A stretch of 64,000 nucleotides of DNA. It comes from Ciona savignyi (taxonomy: Eukaryota > Chordata > Ascidiacea > Phlebobranchia > Cionidae). The DNA lies in assembly GCA_000149265.1 (NCBI GenBank), contig CH003211.1, forward strand, positions 537,686 to 601,685, given 5' to 3'. Below are positions 1 to 12,810 of the stretch, piece after piece. The position numbers and the translations under genes were made by a program. The notes beneath the pieces are model-generated. The model worked only from the letters and a program-made list of their open reading frames with translations, made no database searches and had not been told where the DNA came from. The first letter of the stretch is position 1, and each line of letters starts with the position of its first letter.

Positions 1-39
1 CCCCATTTAAGGAATTTTTTTTTAATTTGATGATCAGTT

Positions 40-130
40 AGGTGTAGATAAGGCCCCAGTCCCTTACTCAAGGACACAACCAATTACCAGTTATCGCTTT
101 TACACAACTACCTTTTGTATTTTCCCACCA
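40..130 (-). repeat. SINE fragment, decayed
   Basis: A short stretch containing ccttactcaaggacacaacc resembles the tRNA-head part of the better-preserved SINE copies in this window, which read as a close variant of gtccaaggacacaaccgact. The rest has diverged beyond recognition. Assignment is by eye only. Confidence 0.35.
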
Positions 131-639
131 CCTTTTCTGGTAAAACGAACAATCTTAATCAACTACCTAATGATGAGTAACTTATTAAAAAATCATGCTC
201 TTAATACTTAAAATTCTCAGTTCAATAAATATGTACTACACGCTTTTCAATGCAAGTAATAAAATAGTTAAACCATGTTTGATACACTTACTTTCAGCAT
301 ATTACATAGACATCATATAACAAGTAATTGATAAAGGGGATCTTACAGTCACAACAATAAACCGAGTTCTAAACTAAAGTTTTTGTGGTTCAGCATTAAA
401 ACAATTGTGTTACCTACCCATAAAAGAGCAAAACAACTCAAATGTTTTTTTACCTGTTATTGAATGTACATGCCTATTCATCTCAGCTTCAATAATTTTC
501 ATTCCACTTTTTTCTTTTGCTGCAATTCGAAATACCAGTAAAAGAGATACAAATTGTCTTAACTAGTTAAAACCTTACTAACAATCCAAACAGAACATAT
601 TACAGATAACAAAATTGTTTACAAAGACAAATACTCCTA

Positions 640-937
640 TGATAGGATAGGATAGGATTTTCATGTTTATCCCCATGAATAGGAAAACCAAGGGGGTTAA
701 CGCACATGCAATCATCAGATAACGTTGCGCCCACCGCCGGGTTACCGGAGCTATTGCAGTATGTTATATAGAATACACCCATTCCTTAACTTTTGTAAAA
801 CCCATTAATTCGCTGGTTAAGGCAATGTTCGTTAAGTGTCTTCACGGGGACACAACCGACTATCTTGCGACCAGTTTCGAACCTACAACCCTTCGGTTGA
901 AATGCGTCGCACTATACCACCAGACTAACCAGTCGAA
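640..937 (-). repeat. tRNA-derived SINE, family 1, near full length
   Basis: Read on the minus strand, the element starts with a tRNA-like head. It has an A-box-like ggttagtctggtgg and a B-box-like ggttcgaaac, as expected for RNA polymerase III promoters. A body shared with copies at 41.4-42.6 kb and 48.6-48.9 kb follows (ccgggttaccggagctattgcagt, read on plus). It ends in a simple (atcctatcct)n tail at 640-660. The 60-residue open frame inside it is an accident of the repeat. Published Ciona elements include a composite SINE (Cics-1), which is a candidate match but was not verified. Confidence 0.75.
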
Positions 938-1319
938 CCAGAATGATTTCTTATTTTTCAAAAAAAAAAATATTGGTTATACATATGCCTAATCTTTCTT
1001 TATTGTTATAGTTATGGTTAGTTGATTGGTTAATATTAGTGTTGGGGACAAGTTAGAATTAGATTTCCTGCTTACTGAGAATTTTCTCTAATCACTTTTT
1101 CTCCTTTTCAAAACACAATTAATTTTCTGATATAAAATGATTAATCATGATAACATACAGATACAGTAGATTCCTAGATGCGTTAATATTTGCAATACTT
1201 TTGCCATTTGAATTATAATCAATTCGGACGAATTATACAAATACTGATTAATTGTTACATGCTACATTTTTAAGGGTCCTTTAAACGATAGATTTCTTCC
1301 ATCTTTTAAAATTGTGAAT

Positions 1320-1365
1320 GTGGGCAGTGCCGCAGTGGTAGTGGCTGCGCTGCCTTTCTTTAAGA
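1320..1365 (+). repeat. tRNA-like SINE head, possible
   Basis: The string gggcagtgccgcagtggtag resembles the 5' half of a tRNA with an A box. No clear B box or tRNA fold follows, so this is at best a decayed tRNA-derived repeat, not a tRNA gene. Confidence 0.25.
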
Positions 1366-1937
1366 CTTTTATTAGAATGTCCTGGACAAAGTATTCGACA
1401 CGGAAAAACATATCCTAAAATGACACATAATAATTTAGTAAAAACTTTATTTGTCCATAAATCATTATGGTTATGTAATTAAAGGTTTCAGGCTATATAT
1501 ATATTTACCTTTCTTTTAACCAATATGCCATGGCGGCATGGCTGACTGATAAAACCCAATGTTTTTAATGTGAGTTTTGAATTCTTTTGAGGAAAGTGTT
1601 GACAAATCCCTCTCATTACACACCATACACTTATTTTCGGACATATTGGATATGGCATCATGATCTCCAAGGTGATATCAAAATGTATCGTACTCTTATT
1701 TTCTAACCAACTTAACGATATTTGGCAGTCAAATCTTTAAGAATTTGCTGAAATAAATACACCTAATTAAAACCAATGCGCTATTGTTTTCACATAAAAA
1801 CTATTTCAATCGAATTCAAAGAAATTTTAGTCAGGAAGCTCCTCAATATTCTTAGTCATCTGCAACACTATTCAGAAACATCTTTCTATTACCTTCGTCT
1901 GATTAAAATCAATGCGCTCTTATGCTGTTTTAAAAAG

Positions 1938-2395
1938 TAACTTGTCGCCTCTAAAAAAGTGTCGTGTCGCCTCGAAAAAGTGGCGTGTCGCCTCAAAAAA
2001 AGTGGCGTGTCGCCTCGAAAAAAGTGGCGTGTCGCCTCGGAAAAAGTGGCGTGTCGCCTCGAAAAAAGTGGCGTGTCGCCTAAAAAAAAGTGGCGTGTCG
2101 CCTCGGAAAAAGTGGCGTGTCGCCTCGGAAAAAGTGGCGTGTCGCCTCGAAAAAAGTGGCGTGTCGCCTCGGAAAAAGTGGCGTGTCGCCTCGGAAAAAG
2201 TGGCGTGTCGCCTCGAAAAAAGTGGCGTGTCGCCTCGAAAAAAGTGGCGTGTCGCCTCAAAAAAAGTGGCGTGTCGCCTCGGAAAAAGTGGCGTGTCGCC
2301 TCGAAAAAAGTGGCGTGTCGCCTCGGAAAAAGTGGCGTGTCGCATCGAAAAAAGTGGCGTGTCGCCTCTGAAAAAGTGGCGTGTCGCATGCGTCA
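1938..2395. repeat. 22-bp minisatellite, about 20 copies
   Basis: The unit gtggcgtgtcgcctcggaaaaa is repeated head to tail with small variants: cga for cgg, and 21 to 23 bp through the A run. Because the unit has no stop codon in most frames and its length is not a multiple of three, it produces long open frames on both strands (up to 180 codons). These are sequence artefacts, not genes. The array is more GC-rich than its surroundings and has a strong purine/pyrimidine strand bias. Confidence 0.95.
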
Positions 2396-2965
2396 TTTTT
2401 TGGTGAACAGCCCGTCTCAAAACTATTAGTGCGATAAGCATATTATAAACATAGAAAAACAAAATAAATATTTCACAATAAAAGTATGAGTATATCTAAT
2501 GCCTAACTTTTATATTATTAATATTTCAGGCAAAAAAAGTTAGCGAGATGATTTTGTTTAAATACAAAGTGGGCATTAGCGTATTGCATCGACTATAGAT
2601 CTATGGGTAAACTGGCCCTAGACTACAGTCATATATAGATAGTGGTATGTAAACAAAAACAATTTAATGATGCAGAGATGCCAGACAGGTTTTATGTTGG
2701 ATCCCTGACCCGCACGCTCTTCTGGGCAGCATGGTAGCCTACGGTTTGCCACAAGACTACACGGATCAAGTTATATATGTTTAGTGACTTTGCGTAGAGA
2801 AGCCATCAAGAGCATCCTGTTATTTCCTAAATCAATTCCGTGCCTTTCCGTAGAAAGGGATAAATCGCTGATATGGTGTTTCAGCATGTTTTAGTCAACC
2901 GATGCAGCCGCTTGATGGCAGAGCGGGGCTAAATTTGACGAAAATCGCATCCTTGCGAAATGTTT

Positions 2966-3040
2966 GTGGCCGAATTGTTGACGCGACCGACCGATTCATA
3001 TTGCGATTCTTATATATATATAAAAACGGTGTTAATAAAG
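2966..3040 (+). repeat. tRNA-derived SINE head, family 2 (partial)
   Basis: The string ggccgaattgttgacgcgaccg followed by gattcatattgcgattc and an A-rich ...ataaaaacgg stretch matches two other copies at 10.13 kb and 35.75 kb. Those share cgaccgattcata or an equivalent, then aaaacggact and a gaa(a)tcgaaac B-box-like string. Here the B-box part is missing. Confidence 0.45.
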
Positions 3041-3898
3041 AACTTCGTAAAACATGTGTCCATGTCGAATACATGGTTTGTAAACTGTTTCTGACTTTGA
3101 AGGCAAATTTACAAAAGAACCTCATATTTTTTGTGCTGATAATGTAAAACCGATTGAGTGCTTAGCGATCAATATTGTATTGCTATAAACGCATATAGCG
3201 AAAATAAAAGAAATATGGATTTAGAGCTTCAACTGGTAACCAATAAAATTAGTGCCTATACTTTCATATATTCAAATTACAATATAAAAACAATCACAAA
3301 TATATGCTATAAAAGGGACAATTCGAAAAAAGATCGATTGTTTTTTTTAATGCAAATGGTTGACCTCACACGTTTTTCAGGTAATTCTGTTTTTAGTTTT
3401 GCGCAATAGTTTTCCGTTTTCGCTGATTTAGTGACCCGTACCGCTTAACTGAGACATCTTCTCTTCACGATGTTAGGCTTACCAGCAGTGAAATATTGCG
3501 CAACACCGGGTATGATTCACCCGCCTATCTCGTCGAGCTAAACGAAGCGAAGAGAAGCGAAGTCCTAAACCTGCTAATAATCTATGTCCAGCACTTGAGT
3601 CCGAGACGCTAAACAAACATCTCCGACAAAAGGTGATTCATTTATAAAACCGATCAATCTTTCTTAACCCCCATCGACCGTCATAATCTCTAAATTCCTT
3701 CAGTTTTTAGCTGTGTCACTTTTAAAATGGGCCGCAATATCATCAAGCTAAATTTAGAACACAAAAATGACGGATCTAAAGTATTATGAAGCAGAAGTAA
3801 ACTCGTCTCAAACAATCGTTGGTTTCTGGTTAATGTCTCGTTTCTTTTCTTACATATCTGATATTAGATAAACAAGGGTATAGAAAAAAGGGTGACCC

Positions 3899-4183
3899 AG
3901 TCAACTGAACCCCTTACAAATGAACCCCTTACAACTGAGCCCCTACAACTGAACCCCTTTACAACTGAACCCCTTTAAACAGAACCTTTTTAACTGAAAA
4001 GGGGGGTTCAGTTGTAAAGAGGGTCAATTGAAAATGGGTTCAGTTGTAAAGGGTTTCAGTTTAAACGGGTTCAGTTAAAAGGAGGTTAGTTGTAAGGGGC
4101 TTAATTGTAGGGGTTCAGTTGTAAAGGGTTGAGTTGTAAGGGTTCAGTTGTAAGGGGTTCAGTTGTAAGGGGTTCAGTTGTCA
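3899..4183. repeat. inverted minisatellite (foldback array)
   Basis: About six units of acaactgaacccctt (15-17 bp) run forward from 3899 to roughly 3985. The array then switches at about 3995-4005 to about eleven units of the reverse complement, aaggggttcagttgt, up to 4183. The two arms could fold on each other as a long imperfect hairpin. No coding frame or transposase is associated. Confidence 0.9.
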
Positions 4184-4199
4184 TGGAACCAGAAAAAAG

Positions 4200-5676
4200 T
4201 TTATATTGATTGATCGGTTTGGCGCTTACAGCGTGGTTATAGTGGGAAGCCTGTAATGAAGGATCTCTCTAGGTTTTCATAGTATTGTTCGCACCCAGTA
4301 TATTTATTACACTGTGTTGTACCAAATGTTGGTTTTGATAGTTCAATAGGACTAGATGTTAACTAACGGGTTAATGTGAGTGCTATATATATTTAATTCA
4401 ATTGGCATGCTTTAAAATACCCAGTAAATTAACCGCATAAGTTAGCTCAACTTAAATGTTATACAATTTCTTGTATAGCGTTAATCAGAATGTCTTGTTT
4501 AAACTAACCCATTCGAAATATCCGATCTACAGTTAATGTTTAACCCTTCTTCCGTATACATAGCCTAATAAACACAGGTAGTATAAACACTCAAATGTGT
4601 GCTATGTCCTATTTACTGCGACCAAACAGCCAGAACAAATTACCTTCTGATATTATAGCGAGAGATAAGCAATAAACGCAAACGTTCTAGCGGTTAACTA
4701 TTTACAGCCGAGGTCAATCGCATAATCTATACTTTAGATACCGTTAGCACAAATAATAAAAATTTTAATGCGGAAACAGTGACGTGTGTACTCTTTTATT
4801 TCTGATATTTGTTTGTTTTTTCTGGTAACAATGGAAGTATCCCTCTTAATTATACAAGGATAACTACCAACCATGCTGTTTATATCAAGGCCTTACACAC
4901 CTAGCAAACATTTTCAACTGATATTATTTTTATTTTTTGTCCGTATTTCGGATACCGTTTATAGGTTGTATGATCACTTAAGTGTTTTTGTACATATATA
5001 CCTATTGTCCATTTGTAAGGTTGCAGGAGCTATACATCGCAGGATGTGAGTGTTGCGCTAATTGATGCCATTTTGAAATAAATATTTGCTCATTGAACCA
5101 AGCGCTTCGCCTACTTAACATTGACCAGTGTGAGCGTAAGCCGTAGGTTTAGAAACTCCCCGATCTGCAAACCTAGTAAGTTGTATAGCCATTTTATTAT
5201 CACTCCTCTTTTTGTGCGCGTACGCTCCCAAGCCAGTTTATTAGAAAAACAAACCAGCGGTGCGCGTGTATGGACCGGACCTGAGACACAACCTCCATCA
5301 AATTAGAAAGGTGCTCATTAACGTTTCAAACTATAAATTGTCGGTTGTCTGAAGTCCAATAAAAAAAGGATATGACATTGCGCGTGTAACTCTTACTCAC
5401 TTTTTGTTGTCCTTTCTCTTAAACTTGGCTACTAAATCGAAAACTGTGGTAAAATGATGGACGTTTTTATGGCCTTTGCCGAAAAGTGGTAAAACCCATC
5501 TTTATTTGAGATTTTCTAGGTAGTTGTTGTGATTTAATGCCCCAATTTGTTGTTATAATTGCACTTTAGTTTTACTGATTTTAACACAAATACAATATTC
5601 AATAATCGAGCTGTTTATCACCACTTTCTTACAATTGATCATGAAAAAACACAATGGATACGAATCGGATTTCTAA
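4200..5676. other. no gene seen
   Basis: AT-rich DNA without convincing coding sequence. The short open frames here (about 60 codons) lack splice-supported partners, family motifs or codon bias. No repeat family was recognised. Confidence 0.5.
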
Positions 5677-5899
5677 GGCATGTCTGTGACGTTGATGTTG
5701 TTTTTACCGAGGAGAATTCGATCCGTATCGAATCGAATTGACCGCAATGGCGAGTTAACCAGGAACAATGTGCTGTAAGATGTTGAATTACAGGTTTGTA
5801 CGTCATAGACCCAGAACAATGGCGATGTGCCGTCATTAAAGATAAAGTTGGAAAAGTGTAAAAAGAACACAGCAGTCTTCGGTATATTGCTGCTGGTAA
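5677..5899 (-). repeat. direct duplication, copy 1, with CUB-like frame
   Basis: This block is nearly identical to 6746-6967, in the same orientation, with only a handful of substitutions. On the minus strand one frame (5639-5836) stays open in both copies. It has spaced cysteines and a CxW...IRIEF pattern that faintly recalls a CUB domain. A second frame that is open here contains a stop in copy 2, so it is less likely to be coding. Function and even coding status are uncertain: it could be a duplicated exon or a piece of a repeat. Confidence 0.6.
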
Positions 5900-6449
5900 T
5901 GAAAAAGTCTACCATCTAACTTCTATTTTAAGCGTCTACTGACGAAGCAACATTCTACGCTTGCCAACTTTAAGTAATCATAGCCTATTACAAAACCAAC
6001 GTCTAGGTAATCCAATATCTTTACTTCTAATCGACGAAAATGTCAAAAGCTTAGTGTTGTACATTAACGAACACCGCGAAAGCTGTATGTAAACACTGCC
6101 AACACCATACTGAGTGGTGTAGTTAAAGCAATATCGCCCAGCCATCTTAACGAACTACGGTTAAAGACAAGTATGATTAATAACTTTTTCGGCGGTGAGT
6201 GTAGTTAATAAACTACTGCAAACAAAAGCCTTTTGTCTGAATAGATATTAAACTCGCATGACCCTAAAAGATTTTTATCGGGGGTTGTCTATTTGCGGTT
6301 GTCCTTTAATTTAAACTGGCTGCAGCAGGTGAAATTGCATAATCAATAATCACATGAAACATCCCGAAATAAATTGTTTACTGGTTGGACAAAAACATTT
6401 AGGTTGACTATGAGTTCATTACTTCTATATGATGAGTTTGAAATAGCAT

Positions 6450-6530
6450 CATATTCCGTTGTGACGTCACGGAGTCAAGTGGTTTCAACCAATCAGTATA
6501 AATGCAAAAAAATATGACGTCATGACCAAT
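6450..6530 (+). promoter_or_regulatory. promoter-like cluster: CRE, CCAAT, TATA, CRE
   Basis: Within 80 bp there are gtgacgtcac (CRE/ATF type palindrome), ccaatcag (CCAAT box), tataaat (TATA-like) and tgacgtca again. The order on the plus strand suits a promoter firing rightward. However, no coding exon is visible just downstream on that strand, so this may be an enhancer or chance. Confidence 0.3.
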
Positions 6531-6745
6531 CTATTCAATGACTTCGATTTTTTAATAGACGGATGATGAGTTCAAGCAATTTTATTAGCAAGCAATTTTA
6601 TTAGCTTGAGCCTTGCTCAAGCAGCCTACTTTTTTACCATACCAAGTTTCGAACTTTGGCTTCTCACTCTGTCAACGTTAACTGGTATGCTGCATAAGGC
6701 AGTTTCGTTAATCGTTAGTTTTGTTGTTATATCGTTATTTTTGTT

Positions 6746-6967
6746 GGCATGTCTGTGACGTTGATGTTGTTTTTACCGAGGAGAATTCGATCCGTATCGA
6801 ATCGAATTGACCGCAATGGCTAGTTAACCAGGAACAATCTGCTGTAAGATGTTGAATTACAGGTTTGTACGTCATAGACCCAGAACAATGGCGATGTGCC
6901 GTCATTAAAGATAAAGTTGAAAAAGTGTAAAAGAACACAGCAGTCTTCGGTATATTGCTGATGGTAA
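6746..6967 (-). repeat. direct duplication, copy 2
   Basis: Second copy of the 5677-5899 block. The CUB-like minus-strand frame is open (6735-6938) and differs from copy 1 by H-to-D and R-to-S type changes. The alternative frame is stopped. The minus-strand frame entering from 7104 has codons reading PGDTVIGEVWTV, which look protein-like, so an ancestral exon larger than the duplicated block is possible. Confidence 0.6.
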
Positions 6968-6969
6968 CT

Positions 6970-9900
6970 AATCGTTAGGCCAAACAACCGTTTTTGTGTT
7001 TGGTAAAGGCTGATTTGGATATCTTCATCGTTGTGTATAACGGTCCAAACCTCTCCAATAACCGTATCGCCGGGACTAAAAATATCACATTCCAACACCA
7101 TCAACCATTCACAAGTGCATACTTCAAGTCCTTGTGTGCCATAGTTAAAAGCGTATAGTCTATTACAGTACTTCCGGCTGATTCATAAAAGTCATGCTCA
7201 AATAAGCTGGTCGGAGTATAAGTGACACTGCAGGAAATTACAGTAAAATGAAACGAACAAAATTAGTTCGCAATTTCCCTTTTCGAAAACACTTCAGCTT
7301 AAACTAAAAGTGTTAGAATAAAATAATCCATTTAAGATGTTCTAATGTGCACTCTTAATGATAAGAAAACGAGATAGACCTCTGCGCGTTTTGTATAACT
7401 TATACGAACGACGAGATATGCCTATTGTTAAAAGTAATACGAGAACGCAATTGAAAATGATATCCCTCCTACTGCGCATGCGTGGCCACCTCGAAGGATG
7501 CGAAAGGTCAACATAACAACAAGATTTGGTGAATGATGAGTATCCGATGATGTTGTTGTATGTGGGTTGCCCATCAACCTTTTGAGGTTGGATTCTCTTT
7601 TCTAAGGAATGAACAAAGTTGCTCAATTCACAAAATTCCATATAGCTGATGGGTTATGAATGATTCCAGTACCCACCTCCAAGTATCGGTTTACGGTGCA
7701 TATCAAATTCCACCTTTAGCTATTTTTAAAGAGATATCTTCACACATGAATTTTATGAATGAAGACTACACCAAGATAAAATATAAACTGTTTTGTTTTG
7801 TAAGGCATGCGTTATAGATAAAGGCCACGTTAGTTACAAAGGATTGCGGTTAATAACACAAACTCTAAATTTCTTTCAAAACATCAATTATGATGTTTAA
7901 GTATATACATATTAGAATAATAATAAAAAGCAATGCTGACGCGGTAATATTTTCGTATTTAAATCAATTATATGGTGATTATAATACATACGGTGCCCTT
8001 TATAGTGAAATAACTATTTATCCGCTCTTTTATTTCTAAATTTGACCATTATTAGTGAATAAATTGATATAATATGCCTGAGAATTGACCAGCAACATTT
8101 CCAAAACCCGGGAAATTCCATTCCTATTTTAAAACTTGGACTGGTTGGATAGTAATTTGAAATAACTACACGACTCAAAACATGACATTAATAATCCAAT
8201 TACTCTGCGGTATGTACGCATTTGAAATGTTGGTGTTTGAGTTACCAATCATAAACCACCGTAACGATAATGATCAACTAAATTGGGTTGGGCGATTGCT
8301 AATTGCTCAGTGCGCTAAATACACCCATTTTGTGGAACAGAATTTTAGGTTTATTTTTTATAGCGTTTGGAACTTTTGCATTAAACACTAGTTTGAATGT
8401 GGGCTTTTTGAAAGGTATTGAGGTTCATTGCAGCATTATTTCGTGGCTCCGATAATTATAAAGTTCATACAGTGCTGGTCACATATTATCTCTTAGTGTC
8501 GCCATATGTTATCTGATTATTATGTCATGTATCAGTCATTGAAAAATGTCGCCGAACGGTTATTTCACAACTACACTGTATATCCATGTAAAAACGAAAA
8601 CCATTAAACAATTTTTCGCAGGCTGCATTCATGAAAAATAAATAAAAATATATGACAATAGCGTATATTGTAATTTGACAGGTTACGGGGTAACACAGCC
8701 GACTTTTTTACTATCTCCCGGGAATAAACATGATGAGACAAGTTAATCAAACCTGTTGTCATCCGTTGTGTCAATTTGTGTCTGGGGTCATCAAACCCGA
8801 TGTTTTTCGCACTTTGTTTACGGTACAGATTTCGGTGAGTCAGTGGGATTTTTAAACCGCTTTCAAGCGAATAAACAAGCTTTTGAGAACAACCAATTAA
8901 ATTTGAATTATGCCCGTGACCGAGATGACACTGTATCTGATTATTGTGATACTTGGGTAATTACGACAACAGTCTTCAAACTCGTTGATTAATGCGAATT
9001 CTTCGGCGAGTCATTTTTAAATTTAGAATTTCCGTAACTCCCTTATTGCAGCAATTTTACACAAAAAAACGGACTGCTATAGTGACGTCACGATTTGGGG
9101 ATAAACATGTTTACCGCAAAAAATGTGACGTCCACGCAGGTCCGTACTTCCTCTGATATAGGACATATATATACACATAGATATATCAAATGATTTTGGA
9201 TTGATGGATGTTTCATTTTAAGATGAAAGGCGGATATTTTTACACTGACATATGTGTATGCCAGTCCGTACACACGTAAAGTTTAAAATAAACCCTGATT
9301 AAAAAAACATGCTTTGACATTTTTCGTCAATATATACATAGTGCAAAATGAATAATATATTAATGTTCATTTTTCTCTTGCAATCGTTTGGCATAACTAT
9401 AAAAAAAAAACTTAAAGTGATATAAATTAGTTCAAATAGTCCATATCTTGGTGAGGATCTTGTAAAAATATATAATCTGGTAAATCGCTGATTATAAATA
9501 TAACAACATATTCCGTTTTACCATGATCGTATCCGTGAGCGGTTGGTTCACCCGTATCAATATTCGATCGTTTATAATCATCATTTAAACGAAGCAAAGT
9601 GTTAAATCAGCCACACGTTCGAAGTGAAAAGATCCAGGTCGAGATGACATTATACAAAATACCACTATATGCGACATTGATGTATAAACACAACCTGTAA
9701 TCAACCGGTTTAGAAAATGTGCCCAGTGAGTCCGAAGTTCAAAAATGATACAACGTACCCAGCACAAAGTATCCCGGTGTTTTTTTATTATTCATATAAT
9801 CATATAATTTATTGAAAATATTGAAAAATGTTACTACAAAAACTGCTGTGATGTTGTCATGATATTTTAAAGAATGCTTGAAATTAATATGGTTACTTTT

Positions 9901-10130
9901 ATGATTGAGTGGTTTTATTTCTAGATTGCGTTGTAAAATATAATTGCGATGTTGGTGATATACGACGTAAACAGTACGCTGGTGTGTTTTGTTTAACTAT
10001 AATCTTTTTTTGTTTCATCACCCATCTCCCGAAACCTCCTTTAGCCTGTCGAGAACACCGTTTGGTTTTTTGTAATTCGCTTTTGTGAAGTAAAGTTGGA
10101 ACTTTTATCGCGTGTAACAATAACAACAAC
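6970..10130. other. no gene seen
   Basis: AT-rich sequence with only short, isolated open frames, such as 7342-7641 minus and 8756-8992 plus. None shows a recognisable motif, flanking splice sites in matching phase, or repeat similarity. Confidence 0.5.
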
Positions 10131-10245
10131 TGTGTATAGCCGAACGGTCAACGCGACCTACTGAATTACTCTTTTAAATAATAAACGGACTTCACAAATG
10201 ATCCCATGGTCACTGTTTCGAAACCAAGTCCTGTAGAAAAATATA
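10131..10245 (+). repeat. tRNA-derived SINE, family 2
   Basis: The head tagccgaacggtcaacgcgacc is A-box-like. It is followed by ataaacggactt and a B-box-like gtttcgaaacc. The same order of strings is found at 35750-35855, and the head also at 2966. Confidence 0.5.
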
Positions 10246-10249
10246 CCTG

Positions 10250-12810
10250 GTGTAAAACAACGTTTCGTATGAAACGAGCGGTTGAAGAGCCGACCAATTT
10301 ACCCTGCGAATAGTATAATAATGCCCACCAGTAAAGCGTGGCTGGTGACCCGGTCCTCAGAAATAACTCGAAGCAATGAGGGTTAAAAATTAATTAATTA
10401 AAATGATTACCGGCACGTAGGTGTGTTCAGGCAGCCTGGGAACAGTACGACCGATAAAAACAACATATAATGTAAGAAAACAGACGGTGAGGACCAAGTA
10501 TGGTTCGCAATCCAAAAAAAAACAGGTTTCTGGTTCTCTTCTCCCTAAAATATATATGTCAAATCCGGTGACAGAAGAAATAAAACGATAAATTACAAGA
10601 AAATTGACGTGATTTGGATCAGATTTAAAGGATTTAAAAATGCGTCATAAAAATAGGAAAGTTTCGCGAAAGTGAAGAGAAAAGAAGATTCTACTATCGA
10701 GTTTAAGTTGATTCGGCGAAAAATCTTGACACTCAAGGAAAGTGACACTTTGCTATTACTATTCCTTGTAATAAGATTGTCAGTAATTTAAGGTGGGGTA
10801 TGATTTGGCCAGGCTACAACAAAATATAATTATTGGATACTTTGGAAACATCTTATTTTCAAGAAGGTGGTTTTGGAGAGATAAAAATGAATTATGTTGT
10901 CTTTTGCCTGTAATTCCTTGAAAACCTTGTAAAATGTCTCAGATTTGTAACTATTCTTCAGTCTTACCGTTAACCTAAAATTATGGGTGATGTCGGGTCA
11001 ATGTTTTTCATTTCATGGGTGTTAAACAGCTGGTGTTGCAGCCGTTTTTGAAGGTCAAATGGAAATCCATCTATTCCAAATTATTGAACAGTCGATATTG
11101 TCACACTCGAAGAAAATTTCAAATTGTTTAACGTCCTGTGTGGTACTGTTGTGTCACATAAAGACGTCTTTTTAATCGATAACTTATTAAGTAATTTAGA
11201 TCAATAGCTTGGAAAACGTTTTAATAATGGTGAAATAATTATCAATGGTATGACGAAAAACGACTCATTTATTATGACCTTATTTATAAAATATCTTCTT
11301 ATCATGAATTTGAATAGCCTACTTTTTGTTGGTTGCTTTAATAAACTCTATATTAATTGTAACGCAGACCTGGCATTGTATATTTTTCTATTTTGTCTTC
11401 ACAGACATATCTATTCAATTATCTTGGTTTATACGAGCATTTTTATTGCAATGATCCTGTATTATTACAAGGTTAAATTACATTTTCTCGTGGTAAATTA
11501 TAAGTACATTTAGGTAGTGTAAAGGGACCAATAATATACGAACTATTAAAATAATATATATGTGGGTAACACAAATATTCAATTTTTGAAAATGAAGATC
11601 ATTTTACAGAAATTAATTTTATTGAAAAAAACTACCGATCATGCGACCCTTACTTTTTACCTAAGCTCAACTGCAAAATATTGACATCAATGGTAGTTTG
11701 TTGTGCAACACAGCCTATTGTGATGTCATATCAAGTTTGTTAACCAACAAAGATTAGGGGAGATAATACTTTCGAACAACAGTTAATTTACCATATTATA
11801 TAGCAATCTCGCTTGCAGCACTGAAACCACTATTTATCAAGCGTACATAATGGAGCTTTTTGAGTTGCTAAGTCGATATTCTTAAACGTTCGGTAACCTT
11901 TTACCTGGTACCTCTGTCGTTTTCTCAAAAAGTTGGCAGTGGCAATTTGTTTTCTGTGTACAGTGCGTTTCTCGGTTAAAAATCGGTAATTGTTAGAAAA
12001 CACTTTCCCGTGAGAAGCGGTTTATGTTGTGATTGTGATTTCATGAAGTCGTGCCAGTCGTCAAACTCAGTAAGTCACCACCGATGGTAAGTCGACCTAT
12101 AAACACAGTAATCAGGTTTTCGCACGCGACCGCCATTCAACCCAAATGTTTTGATACAAAAATCCCACTCTGACGTCACGACACACTCTACCTTTCCGGT
12201 GAAATTTACGGAAGGCTGCTTGCGAATTGAAATCGTTTATGCCGTTGTACCCGAAAAATGCTTTTAATTTTGGTTAAACATTGTAAAAAACACATTACAA
12301 ATGCACTATATCAGTTTAGTGATGTAGTCCAATCGCTAATGAAAATCGCAGAAATATGAAATTCCACGTAATAAAAACCTAACTTACGTGTTTCGGCAAG
12401 GTTACTGACGCAGGAACCTAAAAAACCGCGACTGTTGAACTTATAAGGAAGATTTAACCTATGATCCCTCGTCTATTTTCCGCAGTGTGCGAGCAGCTAG
12501 TTAGTCGGCCCGGGCATAATGGGTTCTTTGATACGAATCTTCTGTTTCGTATATGTTTACGTTAATTCTGATAAGCGGCGAATCGACTCTCACGCGAAGT
12601 AGTAAAAACATATACACAACAGCCTTCAAGTTCAATATTACTGGCAAACAACTGCCATATATGGGCCATCGTTATCACAGAAGCATAAACCACGTTGGCG
12701 ACACACAACATCCCCGCAGCAAAAGAACCCTGGCACCAAGGTCACAAATTTAGACCTATATGGGTTTGCAAATTGGGAGACGTAAAATACATGCAACAAT
12801 TTTTTCATGC
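10250..12810. other. no gene seen
   Basis: No supported gene. A few GC-richer stretches near 12.0-12.6 kb contain short open frames without motifs. Confidence 0.5.

Noticed and set aside
640..937. Functional tRNA gene at the SINE head
   Set aside because: Internal promoter boxes are present, but the cloverleaf cannot be completed and the same head recurs as part of a longer repeat.
1889..2462. Long open frames on both strands (up to 180 codons)
   Set aside because: They translate a 22-bp minisatellite whose unit lacks stop codons; repeated peptide blocks follow the repeat period.
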